From Diplonema papillatum (lineage: Eukaryota > Euglenozoa > Diplonemea > Diplonemida > Diplonemidae), in contig JAPJBO010000023.1 of assembly GCA_030068145.1 (NCBI GenBank), positions 1 through 64,000 of the forward strand: a stretch of DNA of 64,000 nt, in the 5' to 3' direction. Positions 8,646 through 19,876 of this stretch are shown one piece after another. A program made the translations under genes and the position numbers. Position 1 is the first letter of the stretch. Every line of letters starts with the position of its first letter. A model generated the notes under the pieces. It worked only from the letters and a program-made list of their open reading frames with translations. It searched no databases and was not told where the DNA came from.

Positions 8646-10097
8646 GTCATGACCGCAGTCTTCCACGACTACCCCTCGGGCAAGCGCCTAGTCGAGCTCA
8701 TCGACGACGCATGGACGGCGGTCCCCCCGCTGGCGATCAACTTCGTGTTCGGAACGATGTTTTTGGGGCAGAAGGTGCCGAAGCTGAACGCCGCGTGGAA
8801 GGCGTGCGCGCCGCAGTTCGTCTACGGCCAGCTGGTGGCCTGGGGGCAGTACATAGTCGGGCTGTCGATCGGCAGCTTGTTCGGATACTACGTGTGGGCG
8901 CCGAAGCAAAAGACCTTCGGGCTGGTTCTGCCCATCGGGTTCGAAGGCGGGCAAGGCACCGCCGCCGGGTTGAACGACGTGTTCTCCGCGATCGGCTGGG
9001 AAAACGGCACGGATTACTGCATCCTGTCGGCGACTGTGGGAGAGCTCGTGGGGCTCTTCCTCGGCATTGGGATGGTCAACTGGCACGCCAGTGGGCAGAA
9101 GGTGCCCACCATCGACCTTTTTTCCCCAGCCTCGCAACAGGCCGACCCTGAGCAAGCGCTGCCGTCTCCCCCCGCGCAGGAGCCGCAGCCGGCGGACGCC
9201 GAAAAACACGCCGGCGGCGGCGCAGAGCCGCCGTTCGACGACCCGTTTTCGGAATCGCGGGAGGCCGTGTTCCTCCGCAAGACGCGGCGCGAGCTGCTGC
9301 AGGCGACGTTCATCCCCCGGGAGCACAGGGTGCCGAGCGGGGTTCAAGTCGTCCAGTACACGTCCATCGAGAACCTCGCGTACCACTTCGGCGTGGTGTG
9401 CCTCACCCTGGGGTTTGCCTACGGCATCAAAGCCCTGCTGATGACCCTCGACAGCTGGGTGAGCCGATCCATCGGGACCAGCCACGTATTCGCCACTTTG
9501 CCTACCTTTCCGGGGGCCATGCTCGGCGGTATGTTGGTGCAGGTCGGGTTGCAGCAGTCGGGCCACGTCGACAAAATCGACCCGGTCACCCTGTCCCACC
9601 TGTCGAATTTCGCCCTCGATATCATCGTGGTCACCAGCATGGCGACCGTACGCCTGCAGAGCATCTACAAGGGAGCCGCGCCCCTGGCCATCCTCCTCGT
9701 GTTCGGGACCATGTGGGAGCTGCTCATGTTCCTGGTGGTCACGCCCCGGTTCTTCACCAACCACGCTTTCGAACGCGGGCTCTGCGAGCTAGGCCAGTCC
9801 ACCGGCGTCACTGCCACCGGGTTGCTGCTGCTGCGGCTGGTCGACCCGCTGAACGAAACCCCCGTGCAGAAGTCGTTTGCCCTCAAGCAGCTCCTGCACG
9901 AGCCGTTCATGGGCGGCGGGCTCTGGACCACGATCGCGGTGCCGCTGGTGGACAAGATAGGGCCGATACCCGTCCTGGGCATCTCCGTCTTCTTCTTCAC
10001 GTTCTGGTCGCTGTTCTACGTGTTCCACCTCCGTCCGAAGATGGTGACTTCAGCCACCATCGAATCGCTCACCAACCGGTTGTCGATCAACAGATAG
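8646..10097 (+). CDS. GltS-type sodium/glutamate symporter, exon 2
   Basis: Carries residues 234-716 in phase 0 after CCGCAG|GTCATG and ends at TAG. Both GltS signature loops are visible. FEGGQGTAAG is at about 332-341, where the bacterial protein has GGHGT. GQSTGVTATGLLLLR is at about 612-626, where it has the second Gly-rich re-entrant motif. The halves are joined by a hydrophilic Pro/Ala/Glu-rich loop (about 385-460). Roughly ten hydrophobic segments are expected across the two halves. Family knowledge gives Na+-coupled glutamate uptake; plasma membrane or organelle location is not evident. The total of 716 residues is nearly twice the bacterial length because of the N-terminal and central extensions. 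Confidence 0.88.
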   Translation, partial: VMTAVFHDYPSGKRLVELIDDAWTAVPPLAINFVFGTMFLGQKVPKLNAAWKACAPQFVYGQLVAWGQYIVGLSIGSLFGYYVWAPKQKTFGLVLPIGFEGGQGTAAGLNDVFSAIGWENGTDYCILSATVGELVGLFLGIGMVNWHASGQKVPTIDLFSPASQQADPEQALPSPPAQEPQPADAEKHAGGGAEPPFDDPFSESREAVFLRKTRRELLQATFIPREHRVPSGVQVVQYTSIENLAYHFGVVCLTLGFAYGIKALLMTLDSWVSRSIGTSHVFATLPTFPGAMLGGMLVQVGLQQSGHVDKIDPVTLSHLSNFALDIIVVTSMATVRLQSIYKGAAPLAILLVFGTMWELLMFLVVTPRFFTNHAFERGLCELGQSTGVTATGLLLLRLVDPLNETPVQKSFALKQLLHEPFMGGGLWTTIAVPLVDKIGPIPVLGISVFFFTFWSLFYVFHLRPKMVTSATIESLTNRLSINR

Positions 10098-10392
10098 GTT
10101 GCAAGCATCTGAGTGGTCTGCCCTCCACACATATGCTTCAAGCTTCCGCGGCTCAGCGAGACACGTCAATCCGACGAGTCCACTTGTTGAGCAGTCAAAA
10201 TACGCGGGAAACCACATTGCTTCGGGTTCTCGTGGCCCGGCCTCAGCACCACAACCACAAAAAATGTCTTCGACAGAGTCAACACAGGCAGATTTCTTTT
10301 GAAACTCGAAACTGTCTAAAGTTTGAACGTGGGCTGTGCGGGCTCAGCCTCAGTCCACCGGCGTCACCACCACAGCAATTGCTGCTGCTTTT
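10098..10392. other. 3' flank of the GltS-like gene
   Basis: Follows the stop codon. No gene or strong motif is seen. A standard AATAAA signal is not evident. Confidence 0.5.
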
Positions 10393-10492
10393 TAGTACCA
10401 ACAATGCATTGTTGGTACTAAGAATTAGAAATTGGCAGCGTACTACATGAGCCTTACCAAAGCAGGTGAGTTCCGCTAGTGCGCACAAACAA
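10393..10492 (+). repeat. Dispersed repeat A, copy 5
   Basis: Short form with ACCAACAATGCATTGTTGG, TAAGAATTAGAAATTGGCAG and AAAGCAGGTGAGTTCCGC. Confidence 0.65.
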
Positions 10493-10599
10493 GCGCCTGG
10501 AGCGTTTTTATAGGTGTTTTGTTGCCACTGCCAGAATTTGGGAACACGCTACTGTTGCAGAATTGACCAGTGTCAGCTCTGAACAAAAGCCAGGGATGT

Positions 10600-10830
10600 C
10601 TTTAGAGTAGAAGCCTCCGGGTGGCTTGGCGGCTTTGGCTTGGCATCTGGCTCTGAATAGCTGGCTACCTGGGCTTGGCTCTGAACGGCTGGCTCTAAAG
10701 GCTGCCTGCAGCTGCCTGCCTGGTTTGACTGGCTGGCTGGGCTGACCCATAATTGGTCTGGCTGGAAGCTGGAGTTTGGGTCTGGCTGACCTTGGCTCTT
10801 GGCTTGCTGGGCTAGTTCAGGCTGGCCCCG
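10600..10830. repeat. CTGGCT low-complexity tract
   Basis: Degenerate repeats of CTGGCT, GGCTTGG and CTGCCTG. No gene. Confidence 0.65.
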
Positions 10831-10961
10831 GACTGGACAAACAGACGCGGCAGTGGTTCGTACGGAAGAGATACCGAGGCAGATCCAGTGTGAAGCGAAC
10901 CTCAAAGCCGCCTTGCTTCGGACGATCACCCCTCCCTCCCTAAAGCACGACCTAGTCACAC

Positions 10962-11090
10962 TGCAGACACTCAGGTTCCGTGCTGATGACGGTCCGCCTT
11001 GTGTGTCCGTGGCTTAAAAGACCGAAACACGGCGCAGACGGGACCAGTGCGGTGTTGAACGCTCCATTCCAAGCACGTTCTTGCAACCCC
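10962..11090 (+). repeat. Dispersed repeat E, copy 1
   Basis: Contains CTGCAGACACTCAGGTTCCG, TGATGACGGTCCGCCTTGTG, CCGAAACACGGCGCAGACGG and AAGCACGTTCTTGCAACCCC. Further copies are at 28424, 36406, 47345 and 47766, several preceded by GTGGTCCTGGCTGTGACGAG. Class unknown. Confidence 0.7.
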
Positions 11091-12204
11091 CCGAAGTCGA
11101 CCAGTCTTGTTCCAAAACAAAGTTCCAAAAGAAGTAGACCCAAGCTTCTTTCGTATTGCAAACCCCCGTCCCCGGGAACCATCGATTTCAAGGAACGTTC
11201 GCTCGATATTCCAACGTTTCTGCTGACGCGAAAGTGGGGGAAATCCAGCAGAGGATCGTTCCACGGGCTGCTGGTGGGGTCGACGTGCAACCCTCGTACT
11301 TAACTGACGAAGCAACAGCAAGCTTTCAAAAACGCACCGACACGAAATGCGAGTAGGTCGTGGTCCACCAACGAACACGTCTGGTGTCGGCAAGCGGGAG
11401 ACAGGAGTTGCAATGCGTCCATTACCACGAATACGGGAGACGGAAATGGAAATCAAAGAACGGCTCCCCCTTTCGGCATATAGTATTCCCTCTCCAGACC
11501 CGCTTCCACAAAAAATCAAGCACATGAGAAGCTGGGGGGACTCCGAAAAGTAAACAAAGAAATAATTCCGTGAATGTGGTCATCGTGTCGGTCGCAGGAG
11601 TCTGTCCCGGCCAGCCAAAGTGAACTGTGTATGAGTACGTACGAATGCGTCGTAATGCCAAAGTGACCTGTGAAAGTGCGCGTACGAAAATCGTCGGAAA
11701 GTGACAGAAACCAGAGAATCAAGAACTACCACACCACCTCGCCAACTTTAACCGCCACAGCCCCCCTGTGTCCCCAAACTCAGACGCGACCAAAAACACA
11801 CCCCGAGGAGAACACCAAACTGCCCGTTTTCTCGCAGTACAAAACGTAATAAGTTGATTTCAAGCAATTTTTGCGCCGATCGCCGTCGGCGTACACCCGC
11901 AATCCCTCTCCTTTCGCTCTTCAGGTGGGCCTGCTGCACGCGGCTCAGCCTTGAAAGCCAAGTTGAGGTGGGTTATTATCAGTGTCGTCGTGCCGGGGCA
12001 GCCATGATCGATTTTATGAAAAAGGATCAGGTGACCGGCTATTTTTTTTTCTCAACAGCACAATTGTACTGACGGGAACAATCCGGAACAACGGTTGCAC
12101 ATGGGGGAGGTCGGAGGGATTGGCCCGAAAAAGGTGTCCGTTTTTTCAAAGAAGAGAACTGACAACCCGTCGAACTTTCAGCTAGTATAACAAGGGGGGC
12201 ATAG
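11091..12204. other. Gene-free stretch
   Basis: No open frame with family motifs and no clear repeat. Short direct repeats such as AAGTGACCTGTGAAAGTG are minor. Confidence 0.4.
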
Positions 12205-12880
12205 GCGTCGGTGGTCCTGGCTGTGACACGAGCTACGAACAGTCGCCTGACAAACCAGATTCACACCCTGTGTGATCTGGTTTTAACCCCCCTGCGGCGA
12301 AGGACACGTCAGCAAAACCGTAGCCAGAGCCAGAGCCAGAGCCAGAACCACAATATGTGCAGTCACTGGCTCCTCTTCGCCCTCCTAGGTCTACACTCAG
12401 TGGACTAGGTCATGCTGCTGTTGTTGCCGAACCTTCAGCTGGTATAACAAGGGGGACGTTCTCTCCGAGACGGGTTTGCCTGTGCTCTCGTAGGCGCGTG
12501 CTCCTGGCTGTGAACAGCCGCCTGGCAAACCAGACTCACACTCACTGCGGCCGATCCAATCAGATCTGGTTTAGCTCCCCTGGCCCACAAACAGACAAGG
12601 CGTATCAGCGTGGAACCTGAGTGCATACACGAGCGTGCAACAGCAGCATGCCTTACACGTGCAGTCAACAGCTGCAGTCACGTTCCGGGCGAGACCTAGC
12701 AGGGCGAAGAAGAGTCAGTAACTGCACATCTTGTACATCTGGCTCTGGCTCTGGCTCTGGCTACGAGTTTTTATTGACGCGTCCTTCGCAAAACTCAGTG
12801 CAGATGGGATGAGACCAGTGCGCTGTTGAGCCAATATCCATTCCAAGCACGTTCTTGCAATCCCAGCGTCGTGTGAGCCC
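12205..12880 (+). repeat. Partial repeat E copies and GAGCCA tracts
   Basis: Two incomplete copies (GTCCTGGCTGTGACACGAGC near 12219; GCTCCTGGCTGTGAACAGCC near 12500), a third piece with TTCCAAGCACGTTCTTGCAA near 12840, and simple tracts (AGAGCC)n near 12320 and (CTCTGG)n near 12745. Confidence 0.6.
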
Positions 12881-13589
12881 CGCACCTTGTGCCGGATTTT
12901 TTTCATTGCCTTGCTCTTTCCTACCCCGTATCACTCCCGATCAAGCAACGTCTCTCCGCCTCCTTTTCCCCCCGGGTTCTCTTTTTCTTCTCTCGAAGAA
13001 GACTTGATGCCCGCCATCAAATATGTCGCATGCACAGACACTGCCTGCGGTAAAGGCTTTCACTAGTTAATTTACCAGTGGCATTGCCAGTACAATAGGT
13101 GTACCGACACCTTCTATCTAGCGGACGAGTGTTCGATCGCGTGGGGCTTTGCTGCCGAAGGAAACTACGGAGACGTTTGCCAGATGATTCGGCGCACTTC
13201 CGCTTCTCCCTCGCGGAGGGTGTCCCCGCGGCGCCGAGATCTCGATTCCCTCCGCTATGTTCCCTGCCTTCGCCTGCTCGTCTCCGCGGCTCCGTGGCAC
13301 TAGCGGTGTGATTTGCACCCTTCCATCGAGAACCCTGCAAGAACTCGGCTAACCCCGACAAGGAGCAGGCCTCTCGCCGCGAACGTGAAGTGCGCACCGG
13401 AGACAAGCAGGACGCGGGGTAAGGAGCGACGGGTGCCAGGTGGAGGTAGTCGGTAGCGGCTTCGTGCAGTCCATCTCCACAGATTGCTGCTGCACATCAA
13501 AGTTCAAACGAGTGCCCATCAGTACAGTTTACTACGGGCTGTGGTGCTCCGGAGTGAACCGCAGAAGTAACTGAGAGTAATCGAGCACT

Positions 13590-13880
13590 CAGCGAGCCAT
13601 CAACCCAGTGCTTGAGACCGCGCGCAGGCAGACCGCGTCACTCCAGGTTTCCCCCACTCCAAGGCAAACATGAGCACACTCGAGCCTGGCAGGAATCCTT
13701 GTCCTCTGAGAAGTAGAGTCGTACAGATGCCAGATGGGGTGCATCCACTGCACGGCACAATTTGCTCTGGTCGCCTTGCGTTTGGCCACGGAGGTTGCGA
13801 AGACGAACGTCTCTGCTTGCGTGCCTGTCATATCCGCGCGTTTGTGGTCTCCTCTTCGACCCAACCAAGTGCTAGTGGAT
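13590..13880 (-). repeat. Repeat shared in inverse orientation with 60690-60990
   Basis: Contains CCAGGTTTCCCCCACTCCAA and TTGCGTTTGGCCACGGAGG. The reverse complement matches the interior of the 2.8-kb inverted-repeat element at 58.5-61.3 kb (CTTGGAGTGGGGGAAACCTG). Probably a fragment of the same transposon family. Confidence 0.65.
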
Positions 13881-13889
13881 AGGTGATAC

Positions 13890-14130
13890 CATCCACGTAT
13901 GCTGTGTAGTGGCTGCATGGCATACCACATACCATCTTACATCCTGCAGAGGATACTACGCTGCTAGTGGATACATCCTATGCTGTGTAGTGGCTGCATG
14001 GCATGCCACATACCATCTTACATCCTGCAGAGGATACTACGCCGATAGTGGATACATCCACGTATGCTGTGTAGTGGCTGCTGTGCATATCACATCCTAC
14101 AGCCCGTAGAGGAAACTACGCAGTGCTATG
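13890..14130 (+). repeat. Three tandem units of about 80 bp
   Basis: Unit landmarks are ATGCTGTGTAGTGGCTGCAT, CCATCTTACATCCTGCAGAG and GATACTACGC, with the third unit diverged. Confidence 0.8.
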
Positions 14131-14393
14131 TGGTGGTGTGGAGCTGTGGATAGCATACCACAGGCCGTATAGCAGCACGTAGCTGCTGGTAACCTTTCTA
14201 GCGAAAGCCTTTTGCCACTGCACCTATTATATAAGTTGCCCAGGGGGGTGTCCTAGGTATTCAGACCACGTTCTGCAGCCTTAGCCCGAAGCAGACCGGA
14301 GGCGACGACCAGAAAGAAGCGAAGCACACACCCGTTTTCGTGTTCAAAAAAGGGGACTCATCGCTCGTTTACCGTATCCAGAAGACAAATTCT

Positions 14394-14432
14394 CGTTTGC
14401 GCTTACATCCAAATTTGGATGTAAGCGAAACG
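14394..14432. repeat. Perfect 26-bp palindrome
   Basis: GCTTACATCCAAA followed by its exact reverse complement spans 14401-14426, with outer pairing interrupted by one bulged base. Derivatives of the arm (GTTGGATATAGGCGA, GTTGGATTTCGGCGA) follow directly. Confidence 0.85.
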
Positions 14433-14867
14433 GAAATTTGCGCGTTGGATATAGGCGAGTCGCAAACCGGCTCGTTGGATTTCGGCGAACTGAAAGTTTG
14501 CCTCTTGCCAGAAGTGATTTCCCCCCTTAACAAAAAAACACGGCTTTTTTCTCTTCTCTGTGTCTCTCATTCTGCCAGGAAAATACCGTGAAACCACGCG
14601 TGCACGCTCGACCCCGTCGTTGATTTCCTGACAAAAAACGAAGGGAAAAGAAAAGAAAACGAGCTTTGTTGCTTCTTCTTTTAGCTTTTGCCGAGGCATT
14701 TAAAACCCACGTCGTGACCCTGGTGTCTCCTGGTGTCTAAGGGTTGGATTGTTCACTAACAGGGACCGTGCGTTGGATGTAGACCGTCGTGATACAGGTT
14801 GGGTAAACCCTGCAGTTGGAGAGAGAACCATCGGGCAGGCGCAATCCGGCAGCCTTGAGTGCGGTTA

Positions 14868-15050
14868 TGAGCCGGTCCGTCCCTACCTCTTGAGAAGCTG
14901 CATCGAAGTGCCTGCCGCTGTTTATCTCAGTGAATCACGGTCCACCACGGTCTACCAGGTCCATCTCTAGGCTCCTAGAGCTGCATCGAATTGCCCGGTG
15001 CTGTATTCTTCGGTCTATCACGGTCTATCAAGAGGGGATGGACCGGCTCA
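14868..15050 (+). mobile_element. MITE family 3, copy 1
   Basis: Has terminal inverted repeats of TGAGCCGGTCCGTCCC type, with the right end GATGGACCGGCTCA. Flanked by GGTTA on both sides (14863-14867 and 15051-15055). The interior has CTGCATCGAAGTGCCTGCCG and paired CACGGTCTATC motifs. No coding capacity. Confidence 0.85.
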
Positions 15051-15714
15051 GGTTAGTACGAGAAGAGCTCCCGGTATCTATGGTTGTTCGATCCGTTAGT
15101 GCCGTGATGTACCACTGGACGGTTTCAGACCCGCGGTGCATCTTTTGTGTAGTGCTATCGCCATACGCTTGATAGTTAGCTGGCGGTTGACTATGTGTCC
15201 AAACGGTCCTGCCAGGGCTTATGGTCCAGGGTTTGTGACAGCAAAACACGTACGCTCGCCGTACTAACTACCTGAGGAACCCGAACACTGTGCTTGCGTC
15301 ATCCATCCATGGCTTCGATCCTACGTTTCCAGGACCCCCTCCACTACACCCTACCTTCCCCGGGTCGACGTGGAGAAAGGACGTACCAACGCAACACAAG
15401 AAAGAAGAAGAGAACAATACCCTTGATTGGGCTGGTCTTTTTTCTCTTTGCGCGCGCCGAGAAGAAACAGGGCACGAAACCCCCGCGACAGAACTGACGG
15501 AAACGCGAAAAAAAAAAAAAAGTTGAAACCGTCTTAAAACAGAGAAAAAGAGCCAAACAACTTCCGCCTAAAGAAATCAACTGCCTTCGGGTGGGCTATT
15601 GCTGTCGTCGGGGGGGAAAAAAGAAGAACCCCCACGGCATCACAAAGAATTCGACAGCGCACACAGAATATATATTCGTCGGGTGACGCACCGAATTCGT
15701 CAGGGACACAAGTA

Positions 15715-15716
<2 letters not shown>

Positions 15717-15753
<37 letters not shown>
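15717..15753. repeat. 37-bp poly-T run
   Basis: Uninterrupted T homopolymer. GAATTCGTC-x-x-GTGACACA-type short repeats stand on both sides. Confidence 0.9.
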
Positions 15754-15754
<1 letters not shown>

Positions 15755-16068
15755 TCGGTGCCGCACAAACAGAATTCGTCAAGTGACACAAAAGAATTCG
15801 CGGTAAACACAAAGAAGGGTGCAGCGGGGGGGAGGCGACGCTTCTTCCCACAGCCCCTCCTCACCCAGCCTCCCGTCGTGGGCCGCAGGAGTCTTTTTTG
15901 GCGAGCCAAAGAAAGTAAAAGAGTGAAAGAGTACGTGCGGTAGTGAGTAGGAGAAGAGAACGAGTGTAAAAGAACGGAGGTAGCACAAACTACCAGACCA
16001 GCGGAGGCCACCGCAAAAAGATTTCTTACCTTTTCCTCATCCCTCAAAACCAGCACCAAAAACAACGA

Positions 16069-16090
16069 CCCCCCCCCCCCCCCCCCCCCC
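16069..16090. repeat. 22-bp poly-C run
   Basis: Uninterrupted C homopolymer about 210 bp upstream of the RING-protein start codon. The G-rich complementary strand could form a quadruplex. Confidence 0.9.
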
Positions 16091-16297
16091 GCGCACCACA
16101 CCCGACAAGCTGGCAAAAAAAAAAAAAAAACCTTGACTTTTTGCGATAACCAGTAACTGCCTCCTGAGAGAGCATACTTGTTGCGCAGCTAAAAAAAACG
16201 ACGTACAGTAGTGAGCAGAGAAGAGTACGAGTGTGTTCTCGAATCGACTTTCGTGGTGCGCATCAACTCCCTCAGTGAAACTGTGAGAGGTGCGGAC

Positions 16298-19200
16298 ATG
16301 TCGCTTTTGCTGGCGGTAGCGGCAGGGCTCGCAGCCGCGGCAGGGGACGCTCTGCGGTACGAGCAGCTATGGGCGGCTGAGAGCGGCGACTGGGGTCCCG
16401 TGGTGGCGGCGCACGCCGGGAACGGCGGGCAGGTGGTGGTGCTGCACCTGGCGGACGGGGTTGCCGTGCTGCGGCTGTCGTGGGTCGTCGGCGAAGACGG
16501 CAACGGCACCGCGCTGGCGGTGGTGCCGCAGGTGATCCGCATCCCGGGTATCACCGCCGTCTGCGTGTCGAGCGAGGCCAAGACCATGGCCATCGGCACG
16601 GAAGCGGGGAACCTCCTGGTCTACGACCTGCCAGACCAAGCCAAAGCGCAGCTATCGGCACCCCCTCACTCCATCGCCACCCCCGACAGAATCGGGATCG
16701 AGCGAATGGGTTGGTCCGGCCCAGTCGTGTCGAAAGGTGCCATTTCCGACGTTTCGATCACGGCCGACGGCCAAGTGATCGCCGTCGCACACGACTGGTA
16801 CGTCCTCTTGTACCTGGCAGCCGACCTTGCCGTTCCTCCCACCGTCATCCGCGCGGAAGATGAACGCGACAAGTACGCAGGGGTTCCCGCCACCGTTCTG
16901 TCCGTCAACCTGGGGCCTGGGGGGCGAGACGTCCTCGTGAAGACCACGTACAACACCGTCCGGAGATACCCTCTCCAGCCTTTGGAGGAGTGGCGCGAGG
17001 TGACGGGGAGCGGGTGCGACTGGGAATCGGGTCACTTCGTGGAGTTCGTTGACTACAGGGTTGCGAGCAAGGAAATCCTTCAAGAAAGTGAGTGCCGGGT
17101 GCTGTGCCAGTCTGCGCAGCGGTACGACTGCACGGGGGTGCAGTGGGAGGAGAAGTGGGACCCGGAGGTGGAGAGGACGTGCGTCCTGTGGATCGGCGGC
17201 AGCTGCAACCCGGAATCGCGCAGGTTCCGCGGGGAGTCCATGCACTCCACCGTCGCGGGGCACCTCGAGCACAGGGAGCCGCCTCTCCTCGTCGGGCTGG
17301 CGCAGCCGGACTTAACAGTCGCGTGCAACCCCCTGGACCCGGACAACCTGTGCACGGCCCCCGACACCCCCGCGATGACTGTGCAGCCGTTGGTGACTTA
17401 CACCGCAGTGCGCTTTCCCGGGGACGATGCCGTCCAGGGCACGATGGAGCTCGCCTCGGCGAACGTCGGCGGTGAGTACTTGGTGTACACTGCCAAGGTA
17501 CGGCCTCCCCGGGACGTGAGCTCCCGGCTGGCCAGCACCGTCTTGACCGAGCCCACCCGTATCCTCGGGTACGCCGCGTCCTCCCGCGGGCCCCGGATCG
17601 CGTACATCACCTCGCCGGCGACCGGCGCCTTCGCGGTCACCGCCCACAGCACCGCCGACGAGGCGGGCGAAGTCATCTTCTCGGCCAGCACCGGGTTCTC
17701 CTTCGCAAAAACCGACGCGGGCGTCGCGCCGACGGCGGCCGCGCCCGCCGCCGCGAGGCGCGCGGCCGTTTCGCAGGGGCAGAGCGCGTCCGATGCTGAG
17801 GGCACCCCCGAGAAGGGGGGGCGCACAAGTTCGTTCGATACCGATGTCCAAGGTGCATCCAATACCCAGAGCGCATTCGAGACCGAGAACAAGTTGCACC
17901 CGAGTGCGTACGATACCGAGAAGAGCCTAGAGCAAGGTGCACCCAATTCTGAGAACAGGTTGCATCGACAAGAGGCATCCAATACCCAGAGTGCACTCAA
18001 TACCGAGAACACGCTCGGCCAAGGTGCATCCAACACCGAGAACAGATTGCACCAGAGTGCGTCCAATACCGAGAAGAGCCTGCACCAAGGTGCACCCAAT
18101 ACCGAGTACGGGTTGCACCGACAAGGTGCATCCAATACCGAGAACAGGCTGCACCAAGGCGCCCATGGCGCACCCAACGCCGAGAACAAGCTGCACCAAC
18201 ACCGCCGCCAAGGTGCACACAGCACATCCATCGAGCAAGCAGACGGGCGGACGGCGGCGGCGCAAAGCGCCGGCGTCGAGTGCAGGACGCTGAACCCGTG
18301 CGGCTCGTCGTCGTACCCGACGCCGTGCGGGCTGCCGACGGACTGGAAGCTCGACGAAGCCGACGGCTGCGCCGCGGCCGGCGAGGTCTGCACAGCGCCG
18401 CTGCAGGCGCCGCAGCCCGGACGCGTCAACCAGATGCCGTTCCACCTGTACTGCATGCCGAAGCGGCAGCGGCTGAGCGCCGGCGAGCCGTGCATGCCCA
18501 ACGGGATCGACATGTCCGATTTGTGCGAAGACGGGTTGACGTGCGCGTTAGACGAGGTCGCGGGGGCCGGGGCTGTTTGCCAGGAAAAGGGGGCCGTGCC
18601 GACTGTCTCGGCGAAGCTCGGGATGTCGTCTACCGGGGATTTGATGGTCATCGTGGTGTCAGACGACGGGGGTGCCACTAACTGGGTGCGGATTGTCGGG
18701 ACGCAGACGGTGCTGTCGCCGAGGGTGGTGCCGGTGAAGGCGAAGGGCCCGTGCACTGCGGAGTCCAGCAGCCTTCGCGACCGCCACCACGAGTGCAGGG
18801 ACGGGCACTTCTGCGAGGCCGTCGGTTGTTGCGAGGCGCATTGGGGCATCATGCGGTGTCCTCCCGCGACGCCGTCGCTGTGTGCGTCGACGAATTGCGG
18901 GTCGGGTCGGTCGCACTGCTGCGCTGCCGATTGCTCGTCGCTGGGGGGCGTCCTGCCGTGCGCCCCGTGCGGCAACCCGCAGCGGAAGAACCCGGAGCGG
19001 ACCGTCGGCCTGACCTACGAGCTCTCGTCCAACAACATGTGCCCTTCCGGGAGGATCCCGATCGTGACCGAGGAGGACTGCGCGGCGGCGGCCGCGGTGT
19101 TCGTCGAGGAGGCGAAGTGCGCCGGCTCCGCTTCGTTCTTCTTCGCCAACGCGACCGCCGAACCAGGCCGCGACAACAGCCTCCCCCCGTGCTACCTCAC

Positions 19201-19570
19201 CGCCGCGAACATCGTCACCTACAACCCTGCCGGCACCCAGGCCCCGTGGCGCTACGACGAGCACTACCCCGCGCCGAAGCCGGACATCCGGCTGCTCTGC
19301 AAAGCGTCGGACTACATCGTCCTGTACGACGAAAACGTGCCTTGCCCGGCGACTTTCGTCAAGTACAAGCGGGCGAAGTACACGGAGCTGTGCAAGGACG
19401 CGTACACCGAGATCCTCGCCAGCGGGTACTGGGTCTCGCAGGACCTGTTCTGGGACACGGACGTCGACGGCGGCGAAGGCCTGGACTGCTACATGTCGGA
19501 CTCCGTGATGCAGTTCAACTTCGCCACCACGCAGAAGCCCGGGAGATACAACAGCGTGTGCATGAACAGG
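16298..19570 (+). CDS. Transmembrane RING-H2 protein with large ectodomain, exon 1
   Basis: Encodes residues 1-1091 and ends in phase 0 at AACAGG|GTGTGT. The ATG at 16298 gives a clean signal peptide (MSLLLAVAAGLAAAAG). Residues 20-235 form strand-rich, WD-like repeats (AVCVSSEAKTMAIGTEAGNL; ISDVSITADGQVIAVAHDW). About 237-327 is an apple/PAN-like module (CRVLCQSAQRYDCTGVQW). About 506-645 is a 9-13 residue repeat of GASNTENRLHQ type. About 655-1090 is Cys-rich with a second PAN-like stretch. Exon 2 supplies the membrane helix and RING. I infer a surface or endomembrane receptor-like E3 ligase; the ligand and substrate are unknown. Confidence 0.85.
17816..18235 (+). repeat. In-frame coding repeat (NTENRLHQ type)
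   Basis: About a dozen imperfect copies of a 33-39 bp unit (AAGGTGCATCCAATACCGAG and variants) encode [Q/G]A[S/P]NTENxLHQ. The array keeps the frame, so length change is likely to alter only a linker in the ectodomain. It is Asn/Gln/Thr-rich and probably disordered. Confidence 0.85.
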
Positions 19571-19734
19571 GTGTGTGTCACTCTCCCTCCATTTCGTCAT
19601 TGGGGAACCAAGAAACAACTTATAGAACGTGGGGGGCCCAAGGCTACGGTCACAAACAGTCCCGGACATGGCTAGCCATAACCTATAACGAAAGCGTGCA
19701 CTAAATATACAACCCGTAACCACACAGCCCTTTC

Positions 19735-19812
19735 TGGCTCTAAGAGAACCCATTCATGAACGGTCACACGGAGACCCTAAAACCCCGGAATTTCAAGCGA
19801 ACTTTAACTAAC
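19735..19812 (+). repeat. Dispersed repeat D, copy 1
   Basis: Contains CTAAGAGAACCCATTCATGA, GGTCACACGGAGACCCTAAA and TTTCAAGCGAACTTTAAC. Similar copies lie at 23464, 35625, 37333, 39349 and 44955, often next to repeat C. Confidence 0.7.
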
Positions 19813-19876
19813 TAATAAAATTCCCTCCGTTTGTGGAAATCGCTCACGGAGCGTGACGATAGATTGCGTTTATTTG

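Noticed and set aside
8688-9764. A 358-codon minus-strand gene opposite the GltS exon
   Set aside because: His/Arg/Glu/Gly-rich shadow of a GC3-rich coding exon.
9398-10450. A 350-codon plus-strand frame overlapping GltS exon 2
   Set aside because: Arg/Pro/His-rich alternative frame of the same exon, running past the stop by chance.
17398-18975. A 525-codon minus-strand gene opposite the RING-protein exon
   Set aside because: Shadow frame. The sense strand has a signal peptide, Cys modules and in-frame repeat; the antisense has none.
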